DNA of 64,000 nt, taken from Haemaphysalis longicornis (taxonomy: Eukaryota > Arthropoda > Arachnida > Ixodida > Ixodidae). Of this stretch, positions 22,641 through 34,849 are shown piece after piece. The position numbers and the translations under genes are program-made. Each line of letters opens with the position of its first letter. The stretch's first letter is position 1. Location of the stretch: positions 36,632,950 to 36,696,949 of the forward strand of contig CM023454.1 in assembly GCA_013339765.2 (NCBI GenBank), read 5' to 3'. The notes beneath the pieces were generated by a model. That model made no database searches and had not been told where the DNA came from. It saw nothing but the letters and a program-made list of their open reading frames with translations.

Positions 22641-25580
22641 ATATTTTTTGAATTGTGAGCTTCGTCAATTATGAAACAATATCTCTTGCAGAGAGAAACA
22701 ATTTGATTATTGATAGTCTGGCTGCCATAGTTCGTACAGTGTGCAGGTCCAACTGGTAGCTCATGCATATATTGTATACTACCTCTAATTGTAAATATTT
22801 CTCAAAGAGTGCAAGGTTATTTTTAACTGGCCGACAGAGAAAAAATTGGTGAGAGGAAACTCTAAATTTAAGGAAAGGGTAAAATTTTCGAATCCGAAAA
22901 TGAAATTTTGTTCTGGGATACCGGCCTTACAAGTCGTAAAGATTTCCTTTGAAGGTACCAGGACCAATCTACGGGTTTTATTACCTCATTCCTGTAATAA
23001 TGGCTATACATAAGGTTTAAATAATTAAGTGAAAAATGCAATTGTTTATTCAAAAAATTTTGGCAGGATCTGGCTGAGTAGGCACTTCGAAGAAGTTGAC
23101 GTAGGCATCTTTCAAAGGATATGATTGACATGGTGCTACCAGTTTAGGTTAGATTTGCGAAAAACTCACGGAACCTACAAGCACTCGTGAACTTCAGTTA
23201 TGAATGGGCAATAAGAGAAATTAGTGTATTCTTCCGAGCAAAAATTTAAAATTTCGTTTTTTTTACATTTCTTCAAATTTTTTCTCATTGATGTAGTCGC
23301 ACTATCTGTCCAAGTGACCACATGTGCCATTCTGTTTTATTACAAGCTATGAAAGATCACCCCTTTTAAATGTTTGCAGCAGCATTTTACAGTACCAAAA
23401 CAGTTTCAAGCTGTACTTCTGCCGCTACTGCTCTTTTTGTTCAGTGAAAATCAATTGGCATGCTTCCGTACCCACAAAACGCCATCTTTTCGCTAAACAC
23501 TGGTATGCTTTTGTGCCTAAAAAATCGAAGTGCCAAAAAATCTGAGCTTCAAAGCAGGAAGAAAGCAGTTTTTGTATTAGCAAAATAGTAATTGAAAAAG
23601 TGTCACTACCGAGGAAACCGCGTTACGCACCAGAAATATCTAAATGGCATTCGTAAACGCCGCAGTGCCCTTTAAGATATCCCAGATACATACGATAACG
23701 ATGTTTCAGATTCCCCGAAGACATTTCATCTTTCATGATATTATGTACATTTAACGTTGCCACAATTGTGAAAATTTCCAAATGCATTTCAAAGATTTTG
23801 GGGGATGTTACCTTTTTCCTACATTCCGTGGATATTTTTGTTGCATACACGAGAATATAAATGTGTGTATTTTTTGTAGGTTTTTCTTCAGTTTTGTTGA
23901 TTGTACGTGTAGTCTACATTACTATAACGTTTCTGGGAAACCAGGAATAAATACCGCTACAGCCTTTAGAGGTTACCTAAAACATCACACAATTACGTTT
24001 ACGACGATGCTGTGCTGTTGTGTGTGCAAAAATAATATCCATCAATAGTTGATGTCTTCTGCTTGTTGTACTTGGAACAGTAATTTTAGACTACCAGGTT
24101 TCAATACCCCAGTTGTCTGCCGCTGCAAAATGTGGTAACCACTTCAGCTTGTGAACCATATTTAATGCCTTCCTGTACTGCGTCTCACGTCGCATTGGTC
24201 AGATACGAAACAGGGGATAAGGCTCATTTTGTTATCCGAAGGGTTACAATGAAACATATTTGTGTGGGTTGTTGAAGGTGCTTACTGTTTGGAACCAATT
24301 ACAACGGCCGGTGAACACAAACGTTTGCTCTGCCGCCAATACGAATACTGCAGGGATGGCTCAGGAGCATGATTACCGTGGCCAAAGCCAGTAACTACGT
24401 TGCAGTAGAGTTTGTTTTTATCTCTTCTTTTTGATTACAGGCCTTGTTTCTTCGTACGACAAAACACTCACTGGTAATATGCACTTCACATTACGGCTGC
24501 AGCAGACACCCTCAAGAAACGAAAGCGTGACGGCGACCAATTTTTGTCACAAACAGACTTCACTCTCCGTGCCGTGTCAGCTTACTAATGAGTCGACGAT
24601 ACCGCGATTCCTTAAAAACATAAAAAAAGGTGATGTGAAGAAAAGTGGCCGACGTGAAGTATTCAATTATATTGTTTAGCAGTACAGATTTCGCGCTATT
24701 TAAAAACAGTGGGGTCATATACAAATACAATTGGGCGGAGCCCTTGCTCTTGTACCTTTGTGTAGGTGCTTTCCCTCACCGTTGTTGCCCGCTATGCATC
24801 GCACAGGTGCGTGTCTTCAGAGATTCAAGCTCGACAATCACGCGCTTGTCCGACCGATTTAGTCAACCCTAAAGAGCCAAGTTGACCACAACACACGCTC
24901 ATATATGAACACGGCACGTCTCATAATAAAAAAAAATGTGAGATCAGAAACGGGCAGAAATAAGTCAAAGCAATCTTGTACGGACCCCCTATCGCACCGT
25001 TGTCACAATGGGAGAGTGACCACTATTGGTGGCTCATACGCGATTGGTGAAAGGAAGCACGTAGGGCTGAATACGTCATTCTACCAATAAGTGACCACAT
25101 ATAAAATTACAAAAGAACTACGAAAAGAAACGAAAGAACGGAAGAGGAACGCAATACAAGAATAATTGATTATGAGACAACACACCTCACTACACCGGTG
25201 ATAACTCGCACAGTAGTAGAAGGCACGATACTACTCCAGACATCCCTATCGCAAAAACCAATACTGCTAGTGTAAGACCACTTAGTGTAAGGTAAGTGCA
25301 CGAGAAGGATTTTTAACGTAAAACGTAAAACCAAAGACGAGAAGCAATATTGTAGCAGTACGGAGTCTCAACCAACCACACATTTGCAATCGCTTCATCT
25401 GTTCGCTGTGCGGCGCAGTTGCTAGCTGTTCTTTTATTGTGGTGCTTCAAGGAACCTTACTGCGCAAGGGTTATTTAAAAAAAATGTTCAGTTTACCAGC
25501 CAGGAATCCTTCATAGCAATTAGTAATGGAACGCGAAAACTGTGCATCCTTATAGGAAACAAGTTATTTGAAAATTCAGC
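22641..25580. other. A+T-rich spacer, no recognised feature
   Basis: No open frame with a recognisable domain and no repeat of another part of the window. Only short frames of 60-90 codons occur. Confidence 0.4.
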
Positions 25581-25584
25581 GTCC

Positions 25585-25660
25585 GTTCCAGTGTAGCTCA
25601 GTGGTCTCGACCTGCCTCCGTCACCACAACGTATGTTGTTGAAATCTCGGCAGAATTTAT
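25585..25660 (+). repeat. tRNA-like relic (possible SINE head)
   Basis: GTGTAGCTCAGTGGTCTCGA is a good RNA polymerase III A box. About 45 bp later GTTGAAATCTCG is a weak B box. Stems are poor, so it is not a functional tRNA; a decayed tRNA-derived SINE is the likelier reading. Confidence 0.35.
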
Positions 25661-26563
25661 TTGGGAGGGGGTTTAAAGTGGCATGGTTTCCTCAAACCAT
25701 TCGCAAATTCAATTCTTGCGTTTAGCCGCCGAATCCGTGTTAGAGAAAATGTCCGCCGAAATCGCGTACGCACAACCACAGATGTGAATTTTACCTCTTT
25801 TCAATGATATTCCGAACCTCTCGGACATCGCAAAGATGCACTATCGTACAAATAAAGGTTATGTAATCTGTGCGAAATGTTTTAGATGCAGAACGGGACA
25901 TCACTGAACAAGGGCGCCGAGTCGCGGCAGTACCTATGCTGTAGCAATACATGTGTGTTCTGCAACGTGTGTTCTGTATAGCACCACACATACATTTAAC
26001 ATGCTGTTGAAGCTGCTCCCAAGTGTATCACGCAGCAGCCATCATGCATTTTATGCAGCATCAAATGTATATCGTACTGAATTTTGCACATTACCTGATG
26101 TCAGAAAAAAGTCTACCATCCCTTTAAAAAGGAAGTAGAGAGCGGTGGGAAGCGAAGCTTTTTACGATGTAAGTAAACGCATCTACGAACGATCTGGAAA
26201 TATATACAAAGACGGGACTTATGAGATGATGGTATACTTTTGTAATCCTTTATCATCATCGATGCGCAAATTTCTTATCCAAAACCGTCCCTTTATTGCG
26301 ATTTTCAACGTTCTATTTTAACACAATGATAGCTACGCATGTAGAGCCTTCATAGCGAGTGCTTGTTTTTTTTCGGGATACTTTTTATAGCTACAAGAGT
26401 TAGCGCCGTTTTCTATAATTGCCGTTTCCTCACTGCGAAACAAGAAAAAATGGGGAAAGCCAGCTTACAAATACCAAGCTAACTTACACGGGTATACCCA
26501 AAACATCGGATTTACCTCTAAACACAAATGCATTGCTGGGAAGACACATTTGCAAGCAGCAGC
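25661..26563. other. A+T-rich spacer, no recognised feature
   Basis: No domain-bearing frame and no internal repeat noticed. Confidence 0.4.
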
Positions 26564-26585
26564 AGAGAGGGAGAGAGAGAGAGAA
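26564..26585. repeat. (GA)n tract, 3' tail of LINE 2
   Basis: On the minus strand this is a (TC)n run immediately after AATAAAGCAGT, the shape of a LINE 3' end. Confidence 0.6.
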
Positions 26586-27050
26586 CTGCTTTATTTAGGT
26601 AAGCAGGCCAGATGCCCTGGGGAGAGAGGTAAATAGGTAGGGGAAAGATCAGTTCAGCCGATGCTGGCTGTTCACACAGTTCTCATAATAATGCAAAGGC
26701 TCGTTGTTCATATGGGGTTTACAGTTCAGTAGATTTTTTCTTGTGACTTCTTGCACGTAAACCGGGCAGATGGAGCTTGTATCGAGCACTCTAGGGGAGT
26801 GGTACTAGCTCTACACCATTTTAAAGAAATCATTCTCTATGGCTCATTGAGTAACCATTTTATGGGTACGTCGATCTTCCTGCACCCTGCGTATGTGTTC
26901 GGATTTGGATGTAGGTACCGAGCCAATGGCTAAAATCTGCGCACGGCCTCTGTCGAAGGCGGCACGGAGCCAGATTAGATAAAATAAATTTGGTGTGCCA
27001 TCACAACCACATTGTGGGCATTGTTAGAGCTCGGACCCTGCCGGGGCTGT

Positions 27051-27660
27051 TCATTTGTAAATTACGCGAGGCGTGTAGGCCTCAGTAGCGTATACTTTGT
27101 TCGCGAATAGTTCTTCGAACCTGAAAGCGGCTTGAGAAGGTCGAGGACTTCTTCCGGCGTCGCATCTTGCGAGCGTTGCCTGCTTAGTTTCTTTAGATGC
27201 AGAAGCCGAAGTTGCCAATCCGACTGGAGGGAGGTTGGTTGGTGCGTTGGGAACCGCGTGAGGTGCTTGAAGTCGCTCCTTGGAGGCAGCGCGTGCCAAA
27301 AGGTTGCCATGTGCACCCATGATGTCCCCCGGTGTCCAAGAGGTGCGAATCGTGAAGCCTTCTTCTCGTAGGTCCCGTACCAAAGTCAGAATGCGGGTCG
27401 ACGTGATATAAGGTGAGAACGCACGGTTCAGCTCCCGAAGTGCGACCTGGGAGCCCATGATTACTCTTAACTTCTTAATGGAGAGGGTGGAGGAATTTTC
27501 GCCTACGTGCCGGATTGCTCCAAATATTCCCAGGAGTTCCACTTTTTCACACAAGCCGGTATGTATTGCAGACGTGACGGGATCCATTTACTTGTGGGAT
27601 GACTGCGGAGGTCTAGGCTATGACCGCCATTGCTCGATCAACCACAGCTTCTGTATAAAT
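27051..27660 (-). pseudogene. LINE 2 RNase H domain
   Basis: Begins with DIYTEAVVDRAMAVIA near 27613-27660, where the first catalytic aspartate of the usual YTDA motif is replaced by glutamate. After a stop, LCEKVELLGIFGAIRH, TSTRILTLVRDLREEG and the WTPGDIMGAHGNLLARAA motif follow. The H of the final motif is displaced and the D of NELAD-type endings is lost. Two changed catalytic positions suggest that the domain was dead before most of the other decay. Confidence 0.65.
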
Positions 27661-28245
27661 GTCTGCCTCATCTTTGGCCTTTTCGTTGACGAGGGTTCGA
27701 ACATACTGCTCCCGGGCAGTTTGATGATTTCTCCTAATTGGTCTGCGACGCCGGATGGCGATCGAATGTCGCTCCCAAGGAGGAATGGGTGGTGGAAAGT
27801 TTATTTGGTTCAAATCACTTTTTAGTTGATCCCATTCGGTAAGCACTCGTCCCTGAGGAGAATGCTCCACGTGATGCTGGAATCGCAGCTTGGTTTCCCA
27901 TCTAAGAGCATGAAGGGGCGAAAGGGGGACCGCTTGATGCAGAATATCGACTCGCATGAAGCTAGGAAGGCTGCTAATCGCACAGAGGAGGTGGCGGTTT
28001 AGATTGTGAAGGGCATTAACATGGGACGGACCTATATCATACACAGGGAAGCCGTAGCATAATTGTAATTGTGCCACTGCACGAGCGAGCATGGTACAAG
28101 CGTGTTGGCGGGCTCCACCATATTTACTTGACAACCGGGTGATCAAGTGAAAGTAGGGCACCAGGTTATCCTTAGGTGGTCTACACATTGTTTCGGGTGG
28201 TTGCAACTGCTAACGGGAAGACCTAGCAGACGAATAGTGCTAATT
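27613..28245 (-). pseudogene. LINE 2 RT, C-terminal part
   Basis: Begins at IRLLGLPVSSCNHP (28210-28245), then VAQLQLCYGFPVYD, SHVNALHNLNRHLLCAISSL and DILHQAVPLSPLHALRWE, the thumb and connection that precede RNase H in I/R1-type elements. The preceding RT palm is separated from it by the insert at 28245-28845. Confidence 0.65.
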
Positions 28246-28845
28246 TGAGATCAATCAATTCAATCAATTTTATTCGACAACTGCAAATTCATACAGGTGC
28301 CAGGGGGCAGACAAAAAGCCTGCGGTACGCGGCTTGACAAAGGTCTGCGCCCCCTTAATAGTAATACATTGCTGCATCATGTAGCAAGATAGAAAGAGAG
28401 AGATGGAAAAAAAGAGTGGTGGAAAAGAGAGAGAGGAAACAGAGAAAAACAGAACATAGAGAAAAAAAAACAAACAAAAAAACAAATAATAGTAAAGCAA
28501 ATGGCAACAAGAATTGTGTCAATCTGGTTATTATACAACGTTTAGAATAAGAGAATGGGGCAATGCACAACTGGAGCATTGCAAAATTGTTTGAACACAT
28601 TTTGTACATAGTGCTAGTCAGGCGAAATATGAAATTATAGTACACTATTACACATCGAAAAATTGCATGATCAGAAATACAGGTGAAGTTCTTACAGGTA
28701 ACGCTGAAAGTTTAACGTTCAAAGTTATAGCGAATTCAGTAACAATGGTAACGCATAGCTCAACATCTGGGTGCCATAGTTAGTACGTGTCTCCTTTAGA
28801 GTGTCATAGTTGGTGCCATAGTTAGTACGTGTCTCCATTAGAGTG
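28245..28845 (-). mobile_element. 5'-truncated LINE 3' end nested in LINE 2
   Basis: Minus-strand reading ends in AATAAAATTGATTGAATTGA, a polyadenylation signal with a TTGA-type tail, which is a LINE 3' terminus. It interrupts LINE 2 exactly between RT blocks DEIHL and IRLLGLP. The body is non-coding, with a purine-rich run at 28385-28470. A 42-bp near-perfect tandem duplication (28771-28812 and from 28813) lies at its far end, next to the host LINE. Confidence 0.6.
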
Positions 28846-29990
28846 TCTCCTACCTGAAGGGAGATGAATCTCATCCTTATTCGTTGCACGTTTACCACCG
28901 ACTCTGATCAGTGGTGTTTTGGGAGGCTATAACTGAAGTTTTAAGCGGGCAAGCTGTTCTGCAGGCAGAAGATGGCAGCTTGCAGTTCAGTCTGCATGGA
29001 CTTTTTGGAAGGGAAATCCCTGACTTCGGTCCATAGCACGACATCAACCGCGTAGAAAGCCAACCGGGCGGCAGTGTCTTGCTCCAGAGTACGAGTTACG
29101 CTATTCATCGAAAGATTAAAAAGTAGGAGCCCCAAGATTGATCCATGAGGCACACGCCTATCAAGATAGTAATTGGTAGGGTTATGTGTCTAGGTGTTGA
29201 GACGAATCAGGCTGTGCTGCGGGAAGTTCCTAATCCAGGCTTCAGCCTTCTGACTCGGAAAGGCAAGCGCGTGTTCTTACAGAATGCCTGATCGACTGAC
29301 GTTGTGAAAGGATTTATGGATATCTAGTGTGAGGACATAGTAAGGAAATTACTTGTAGGATATCCTAATATTGACACGTCTAAGCAGCAACAAGTAGTAA
29401 TCAGTACAAATGTACGACAAAAACGTGTGAGTGTAGGATGAAAGCAGCCTGTACGCTTGAGATGATAGGTTAGCCTAATATTGATGTGTCGTTCCATAAC
29501 CTTAAGGATGCCGGGCTAGTGAAATAGGGCGGAGGGGCTGGGAATTGGGAGAATCCTTGCCGGGTTTGGGAATACGGTGGATGATCGTGACCCCGAGAGA
29601 GTCAGGGACCTGCCCTATTTAACATAGCCTGTTCACCAATTGCAATAGAACATCTAAGCCCTGCAGGGGAGATTGCGGAGGTCCTGCACTTGACAAGATC
29701 ATGCCCCGGCGCCGACTTTCGTACTTAATACGCAATGGCGATATGTAATTCTTCCATAGTAAAAGCGGAATCAAATTCTTGAAGTGAGTGGTCGATATCG
29801 ATGACCGGAAGAGCCAGGAGAGTAGAAGGACCATCCTCAGCGTGTGGAAAAACTGGATAAGGGTGTCTCCACTTGATCGTAGTCCTTTTTGAAGACACAC
29901 CTCGTCCAGAATGGGAAGGCGGCCTTCACACGACCACTTATAGCGCGCAAAATGCGGCATACTCGAGAGAGTCCGTTCTTGTCGCCATGT
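28846..29990 (-). pseudogene. LINE 2 RT, palm and fingers
   Basis: Readable blocks: MPHGSILGLLLFNL (from the PQGS-L-P-LFN motif) and LAFYAVDVVLWTE near 29040-29090, where the catalytic YADD has become YAVD. Further upstream SFHNVSRSGILCEHALAF matches the F--V-H--LL region. The change in the catalytic box shows loss of function. Frames shift between blocks. Confidence 0.7.
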
Positions 29991-30139
29991 TCTTGGTTAA
30001 ATTATGCTAATTTTCACTTTGAAGCGTAATTTGATATTCCAGAATAACACGGTAATGATGTTTCTACTGCATCAAATGATGGTTACGTTTGGCTTTTGCT
30101 CTATAACGCTTGTTAAGTAGTTCATCTTTCCGAAGGCTG

Positions 30140-31026
30140 AAACATGTGCGAATCCAAGTGGTCAACTTCAGTGGTACCCGTGATTGTTTCAGTAGCGAGC
30201 GAACGGGTCATGTTCAAGGACGCAACGAAATCATCCAAAGTTGAATGGAAGCCAACCACGAATCGCTCGCTAAAAGAGTTCCAGTTTACACGATGGTATG
30301 TCGTGCTTGATCCTAAGTTCATACCATTATTCGAAGCAGAATCGGGAAGTTATCACTTCACTATGTGCTGTCCCATGCGTGCCATTTCTTCACTGCTGCG
30401 GTTGTGGTGATGGCCAAGTCCGGTGCTGCATCGCCCTGGGAATGGTGGAGGCCAATACGTGTGGGGACTCAATGTTCAATGCGGAGTAGCAAGTGCCCGA
30501 ATTCGAGAGTTTGCTCTAAGAGCCGGCCGGGTGGTTCGAGGAGGAATAACCCGAAGGGTATTTCAGGCATTAAAATCACCCCATATACTGATAGGGTCTG
30601 AAAACGCTAGAGAAAGGAGATGCAGTATCCAAGTAAACAGATTGCAAGGAATGGCCCCGAGTTTGGTTTGTAATACACCGACGCAATCAACCTACGTTTA
30701 CCGCCCGGGGGTGTGATGCGTGCAATGATGATTTCTCTGGTTTTATTGCAAGCGCTATCCCAGCGGTGTTGTACCGCTCGGCCGGAATTATGCACTAAGA
30801 TCGCAGCCTGTCCCGGGGTTTTTTGATTATGGCATGGAGTATAACGCGGAATAGCTGGTTCCGTAATTGTGAAGCTGGGTATCTTGCAAGGACCTGGTGT
30901 TTCTTGGAGTAGGAAGGCGAGAGGACGAAGAGTTAACACCTGGGATTTTAGGAGCGGTCCAGACAGGAGAAAGCTAGGGCAGTTCCACAGTAAAATGCAA
31001 CAATAAGGCGGGTGTACAGAAGACAT
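30140..31026 (-). pseudogene. LINE 2 endonuclease
   Basis: Minus-strand blocks in order: LLLQET-type FLLQETPGPCKIPSFTI, HNQKTPGQAAILVHNS, IIIARITPPGGKRRLIASVY, then IWGDFNA near 30590-30600 and QGDAAPDLAITT near 30430-30460. These follow the order of the apurinic-type endonuclease of LINEs (QE, the G-A-L block, GDFNAH, PDL). The sequence moves between frames. Intact copies use it to nick the insertion target. Confidence 0.65.
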
Positions 31027-31400
31027 ATTGGATGCCTAATGCTTCTTCTTCCTTTTCGATTCACTCGGAGATGGCGTTAGAGGACACGGGACTATATAGC
31101 TTTGCTTCACTAGCTCCATGAACTAGCGAAGTTCTTCTTTAATCGAGGTAACGTCGCCAAGGAGAACGACTATCTCACTTGAAACTCTTTGCCACTCCTT
31201 GCTACTTTCGAGCTTTAGACGGGAATCTCACTGTGTAAGCGTGTGTTTGGTTATGTAAGTTGGACTAGGCTCTCCAGTTTTTACAACAGCATCAGAAATG
31301 ACCTGGCTACGACTCGTACGCGAGTCAATACGACGTGTACGGGCGGACCTGCTCGATTTTGGAGATACCAACTGACGGCGCTTTGAGACGCTCCGAAGGG
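31027..31400 (-). pseudogene. LINE 2 ORF1, C-terminal fragment
   Basis: Low-complexity, charged tail read on the minus strand: SRSQVISDAVVKTGEPSPTY, a helical stretch (KEWQRVSSEIVVLLGDVTS), then LTPSPSESKRKKKH and a stop near 31040, directly before the endonuclease. No zinc knuckle was seen further upstream, so ORF1 is truncated here. Confidence 0.45.
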
Positions 31401-31651
31401 CTGAGAATTTTCTATCACCAAAGTGTGATGGTTGTACAGAGAGCCATTTGGCGACAACATCGGCGTTTTCTGCTACAGCAAAAGCCCAGGTGACGCCCTG
31501 CGGAGTACAGCGTGGGCCAGTAAAAAAGCCGCGTCAGAGAATTCTTTATAATTAGTAATTTACCTAGTGCTGCGCTCGTTCTTCTTGGGCATGCGACTCG
31601 GGCAGACTTTGCTACGTGCAAGGTGACCGGTTGCGCTAGAAACGACTAATC

Positions 31652-31800
31652 TCCTGGTTAGCTCAGTTGGTAGAGCGACTGCTCCAATTAAGCAGCGGTC
31701 CCTGGTTTGAATCCTGGACGAGGACAAATTTTTCTTCAACTGCGAAGTTTCTGAGAAAGCTGTATAGTTTTCCTTTGTAGCCGTATGGCTGCATTTAGGT
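31652..31800 (+). mobile_element. tRNA-derived SINE
   Basis: 31652-31724 folds as a degraded tRNA: acceptor TCCTGGT against ACGAGGA (one mismatch), D arm GCTCAGTTGGTAGAGC, anticodon stem CTGCT/AGCAG, and B box GGTTTGAATCC. Position 33 is C instead of U and the T stem has a mismatch, so it is not a working tRNA. The unit continues into AATTTTTCTTCAACTGCGA, which I recognise as the body of a tick SINE. No clear target duplication. Confidence 0.6.
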
Positions 31801-31839
31801 GGATGTCAAACTTTTATTCACAGAAACTTACTTGACCTT

Positions 31840-32890
31840 GGGTATTTCCCCTAAATCTGTTGAATAAAGATTTGTACATACATAACGAACGTCAAGGCTT
31901 AAAAAACTTTGATAGTCAACGAATCGTCAGAATGAAGAAAAAGTTTACAGTAGACGAACTTTCCCAACTACTTGGTATTCACATTTGGCCAAAATAAGAG
32001 TTTGGTCATTCTTACAACACTTATTTTCGATGTCACCTGCATGTTTGAAAATGAGCAATCTTTCTGTACGGGATGTCATCTGTTTTTTTTAAGGTGTCAT
32101 CACCAGGAAAAGGCCAAAAAACTAGTTGAGGGTTTTATCTGCTTGCCGTCTGTTTCTGCTAGTTCAGGAACAAAAATAATCAGAAATTTGATTCTTATTC
32201 ATGCCTAATCATAGTGTGCCCTGTTATCTTGTTTAGAGTCATGTATAAGAACTTTTGATTTACAACAAACTTTCGACGTTAATACGAGTTAGAAATAATG
32301 ACAGTACACTGTATGTGCAAGGCATAGGCAACAAGTACATGCATTTACCTTCATAAACAAAAAAAAGATACTGAGCAACCACACTTGTTAATATTCAATG
32401 GTAGTCTTGCTGGCTATTTGCAACAAGGACGAGCATTTAGGTTGCACTGTGGAAGTTCCGCGCACATATTCCTTTTTTTGAAATGCAGTTTTTGTGCACT
32501 TGTTGTACTGTGGTGGTGTTGCACTTGCCTTTCTTGCAAGTGCACACAATTTGTTCATAAAAGTATCTGTGTATACCCACCCCCCACCCTCCACCTTTTT
32601 TTCTCTTCCGAATCTTTTGAATGTGTTTCTTAGGTACGTCCTTAGGTACATCCTTAAGTACGTCCCCAATAGGTCCCAAAACCGCATGCTCGTTACAATT
32701 GAGTACGACTCAAAACTAAGGCGCCGTATGGCTGTACCGCCATCGAAGTTTCAAGATGGCGGCCTGACTGCTGAACACTCAGCCAGCACTTCGTAGACGG
32801 CGCATCTTTGCCTCTGTTGTCTGGCTGGTTAGTCTTTATTTGCGTTCCTCTGTTGTTTCTAGCATAGAATTTCCAATTACGAAGACATGA
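31840..32890. other. Spacer before the transposase relic
   Basis: A+T-rich to about 32690, then a G+C-richer 200 bp holding an imperfect inverted pair around GCCGCCATCTTGAAAC (about 32735-32765). That segment may be the 5' non-coding part of the transposon that follows. Confidence 0.35.
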
Positions 32891-32899
32891 CGGGTACAC

Positions 32900-33800
32900 C
32901 AAGATGCTGCGTTTAAGAAGAAATTAATCGTGTGCGTGTAAAGTGATGGAAACCGGGCCGCATCGCGTGCGTTCATTTTCCCGGAGGCTCGTGTGAGAGA
33001 GTAGCGTAAGCACACAGAGAACATTTTCGCAAGCAAGGGGACACGGAAAGGGTTCAGCGGACCAAATGAGGGCGATATCACCAAACAGAATACTAGCTAG
33101 TGGTGTTTGTGCGGCAGCAGCGAGTGGCTCAGAAATTCGTACGACAGAGCTGCTGAACATTCGAGTAATGCGGTTGGCGTTGCAGTAAAAACAGCTTCTC
33201 TTTTCGCTGGAGAGGAGGCATTTGCCACAAGTTGCCTGCGGAGTTAGAGGAAAAACTGGACGCATTTCAGCGGAACGTGTTGAATTAGCGACTCAAGAAC
33301 AAATATGTTCTCGAGCAAATCGGCAACGCTGATCAAATTCCGATCTACTTCGATGTGCCCGCCACCACAGCGACGGAGAAGAAGGGTGCGAACACATCCT
33401 CGTGCTGTTTTCTTGCGACAAAAAAAAGAGAGTAACGGCAATGCTACACTGCGGACCGGCACAAACTTCCCCCTACCCCCTTATTTAAATGCAAGACACT
33501 CCCGAAATGAATCATGTTCCCCAGTGCCGTGATTGTGCGCGGAAACCAGGAGGGCTGGATGATGACGCACTTGGTGGCCGATTGGACCGACCACGTGTGG
33601 TGGAAGCGAGCCGGCGCAAGCTTGGTCCTGTGCTTGATCGTTTTCTGGACGCGTTAAGGTGTCACCTGGAAGAGCGCATCAAGGAGAAGCTCGCCGCTTG
33701 CAACACGGACCTTATTGTGATTTCTGGTGGCATGACCTTGCAACTGCCGCCACTGGACATTTCGCTAAACAAGCCTGCCTTCCTACCTGCTGTTTCTAAA
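32900..33800 (+). pseudogene. pogo/Tigger-like DDE transposase relic
   Basis: Read across frames, the order of a pogo/Tigger transposase is clear. The helix-turn-helix start is DAAFKKKLIVC and GNRAASRAF (32903-32975). Then come a linker with RGPNEG-like GPNEG (about 33060), KLPAELEEKLDAFQRN (33225-33275), NADQIPIYFDVPATT (about 33322-33362, first catalytic D), LDALRCHLEERIKEKL (from 33645, second D) and NTDLIVISGGMTLQLPPLD (33700-33758, third acidic residue) followed by SLNKP. There are stops at about 32943 and 33284 and at least two frameshifts. Domesticated relatives (jerky and CENP-B types) exist, but the breaks show a dead element. Inverted ends were not identified. Confidence 0.75.
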
Positions 33801-33899
33801 GTCTTTGGTCTGGGCCTGTTGTGTTTTCGAGTAACTGGTGGCAATGTGCTTGCCCACCAAGTGTGCGCGTATACTCTATAGGTTAGAGCAAAACAACGG

Positions 33900-34765
33900 C
33901 CTCTTACAAGAGCCCGTGGAGGCGTACTAAGAACGTCGTCGAAACAAGAATTGTGGCAGAGGTCTTGTGAGGTAAAAGATTAGGCGTGGCATCGTGTGGA
34001 CTCAAAATAATCATCCGTAGACTTCTGTAGATTCCACAAAAGCATAATCGGCTCGGTGCAACTGTACGACCACATGTTGTCTGCATGCTCCTTCTAGAAG
34101 CTCGGGCAAAGGCACTTCATACGCTGATGTAGCAAAAGTGGTTGGACAGATCACTATAAAATGTGCCCTATCGTGCATGCACAAGGGTGAAACAGTGGAG
34201 AATGTGGTACCTCAGGCTGATGGGTTTGTACTGAGCAACGAACACACAGGGAGTGAAGGCAACACACCCACCGCATGTTGCTCTAGAAATCGAGGTGTAC
34301 GACTCAGTAAAGATGTGCACCGTGGCGAGGACAAAGCACCGTCTTGAACTGTGCAAGAGGGTAACCTGCGGCTAATAGTAGTTGAGGTGCCGTTGTGTGT
34401 ACCCATACTGGAGAAGAACATGTCACGCGCCGTAGAACTGTCATGATGGGTTTCAGTTTTTCGGCCACTGGATTTTCACGTGTCTCGAACTATGTGTGTA
34501 TACCACCTGCGTGTTTCTTTTTTTTGGGGGGGGGCGCACCAGAGGTAATAGTATAGAATGTTGACTCGCCCGTTGTAGAGGGTATACAAGCATTCACCTA
34601 ATTACAGTCATCTCGGAGAAGCTCTGTTTGTTTTGTTTTTTGTTATCCTGGTGCAAAGAAGTGAAAGAGAACGGGTTGCACACGGTTATGAATGGTTCTT
34701 CGACCTCTAACACCTCTAGAGGAAACTAGCGGCGCCCCAGCCAATGCAAACGAGCGAGCAAGAGA

Positions 34766-34767
<2 letters not shown>
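33900..34767. other. Spacer, no recognised feature
   Basis: No domain-bearing frame. Contains a T8/G9 homopolymer pair near 34518-34535. Confidence 0.4.
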
Positions 34768-34814
<47 letters not shown>

Positions 34815-34844
34815 ATATATATATCTATATATTATATATATATA
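34768..34844. repeat. (TA)n microsatellite
   Basis: About 77 bp of nearly pure TA with three small interruptions. Open frames over it that read as I/Y repeats are artefacts. Confidence 0.95.
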
Positions 34845-34849
34845 CAAAG

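Larger units (their letters stand above)
26564..31400 (-). mobile_element. Second RNase H-bearing LINE (minus strand), interrupted
   Basis: Read on the minus strand: ORF1 end (31030-31400), endonuclease (about 30150-31026), RT (28880-29990 and 27613-28245), RNase H (27050-27660), and a 3' end with an AATAAA signal just before a (TC)n tail at 26564-26585. A foreign LINE tail at 28245-28845 splits the RT. Motifs differ from those of the LINE at 16545, so it is a separate family, though RNase H again places it in the I/R1-related group. Many stops and shifts. Confidence 0.75.

Noticed and set aside
31652..31724. Functional tRNA gene
   Set aside because: C at position 33, mismatches in acceptor and T stem, and continuation into a SINE body.
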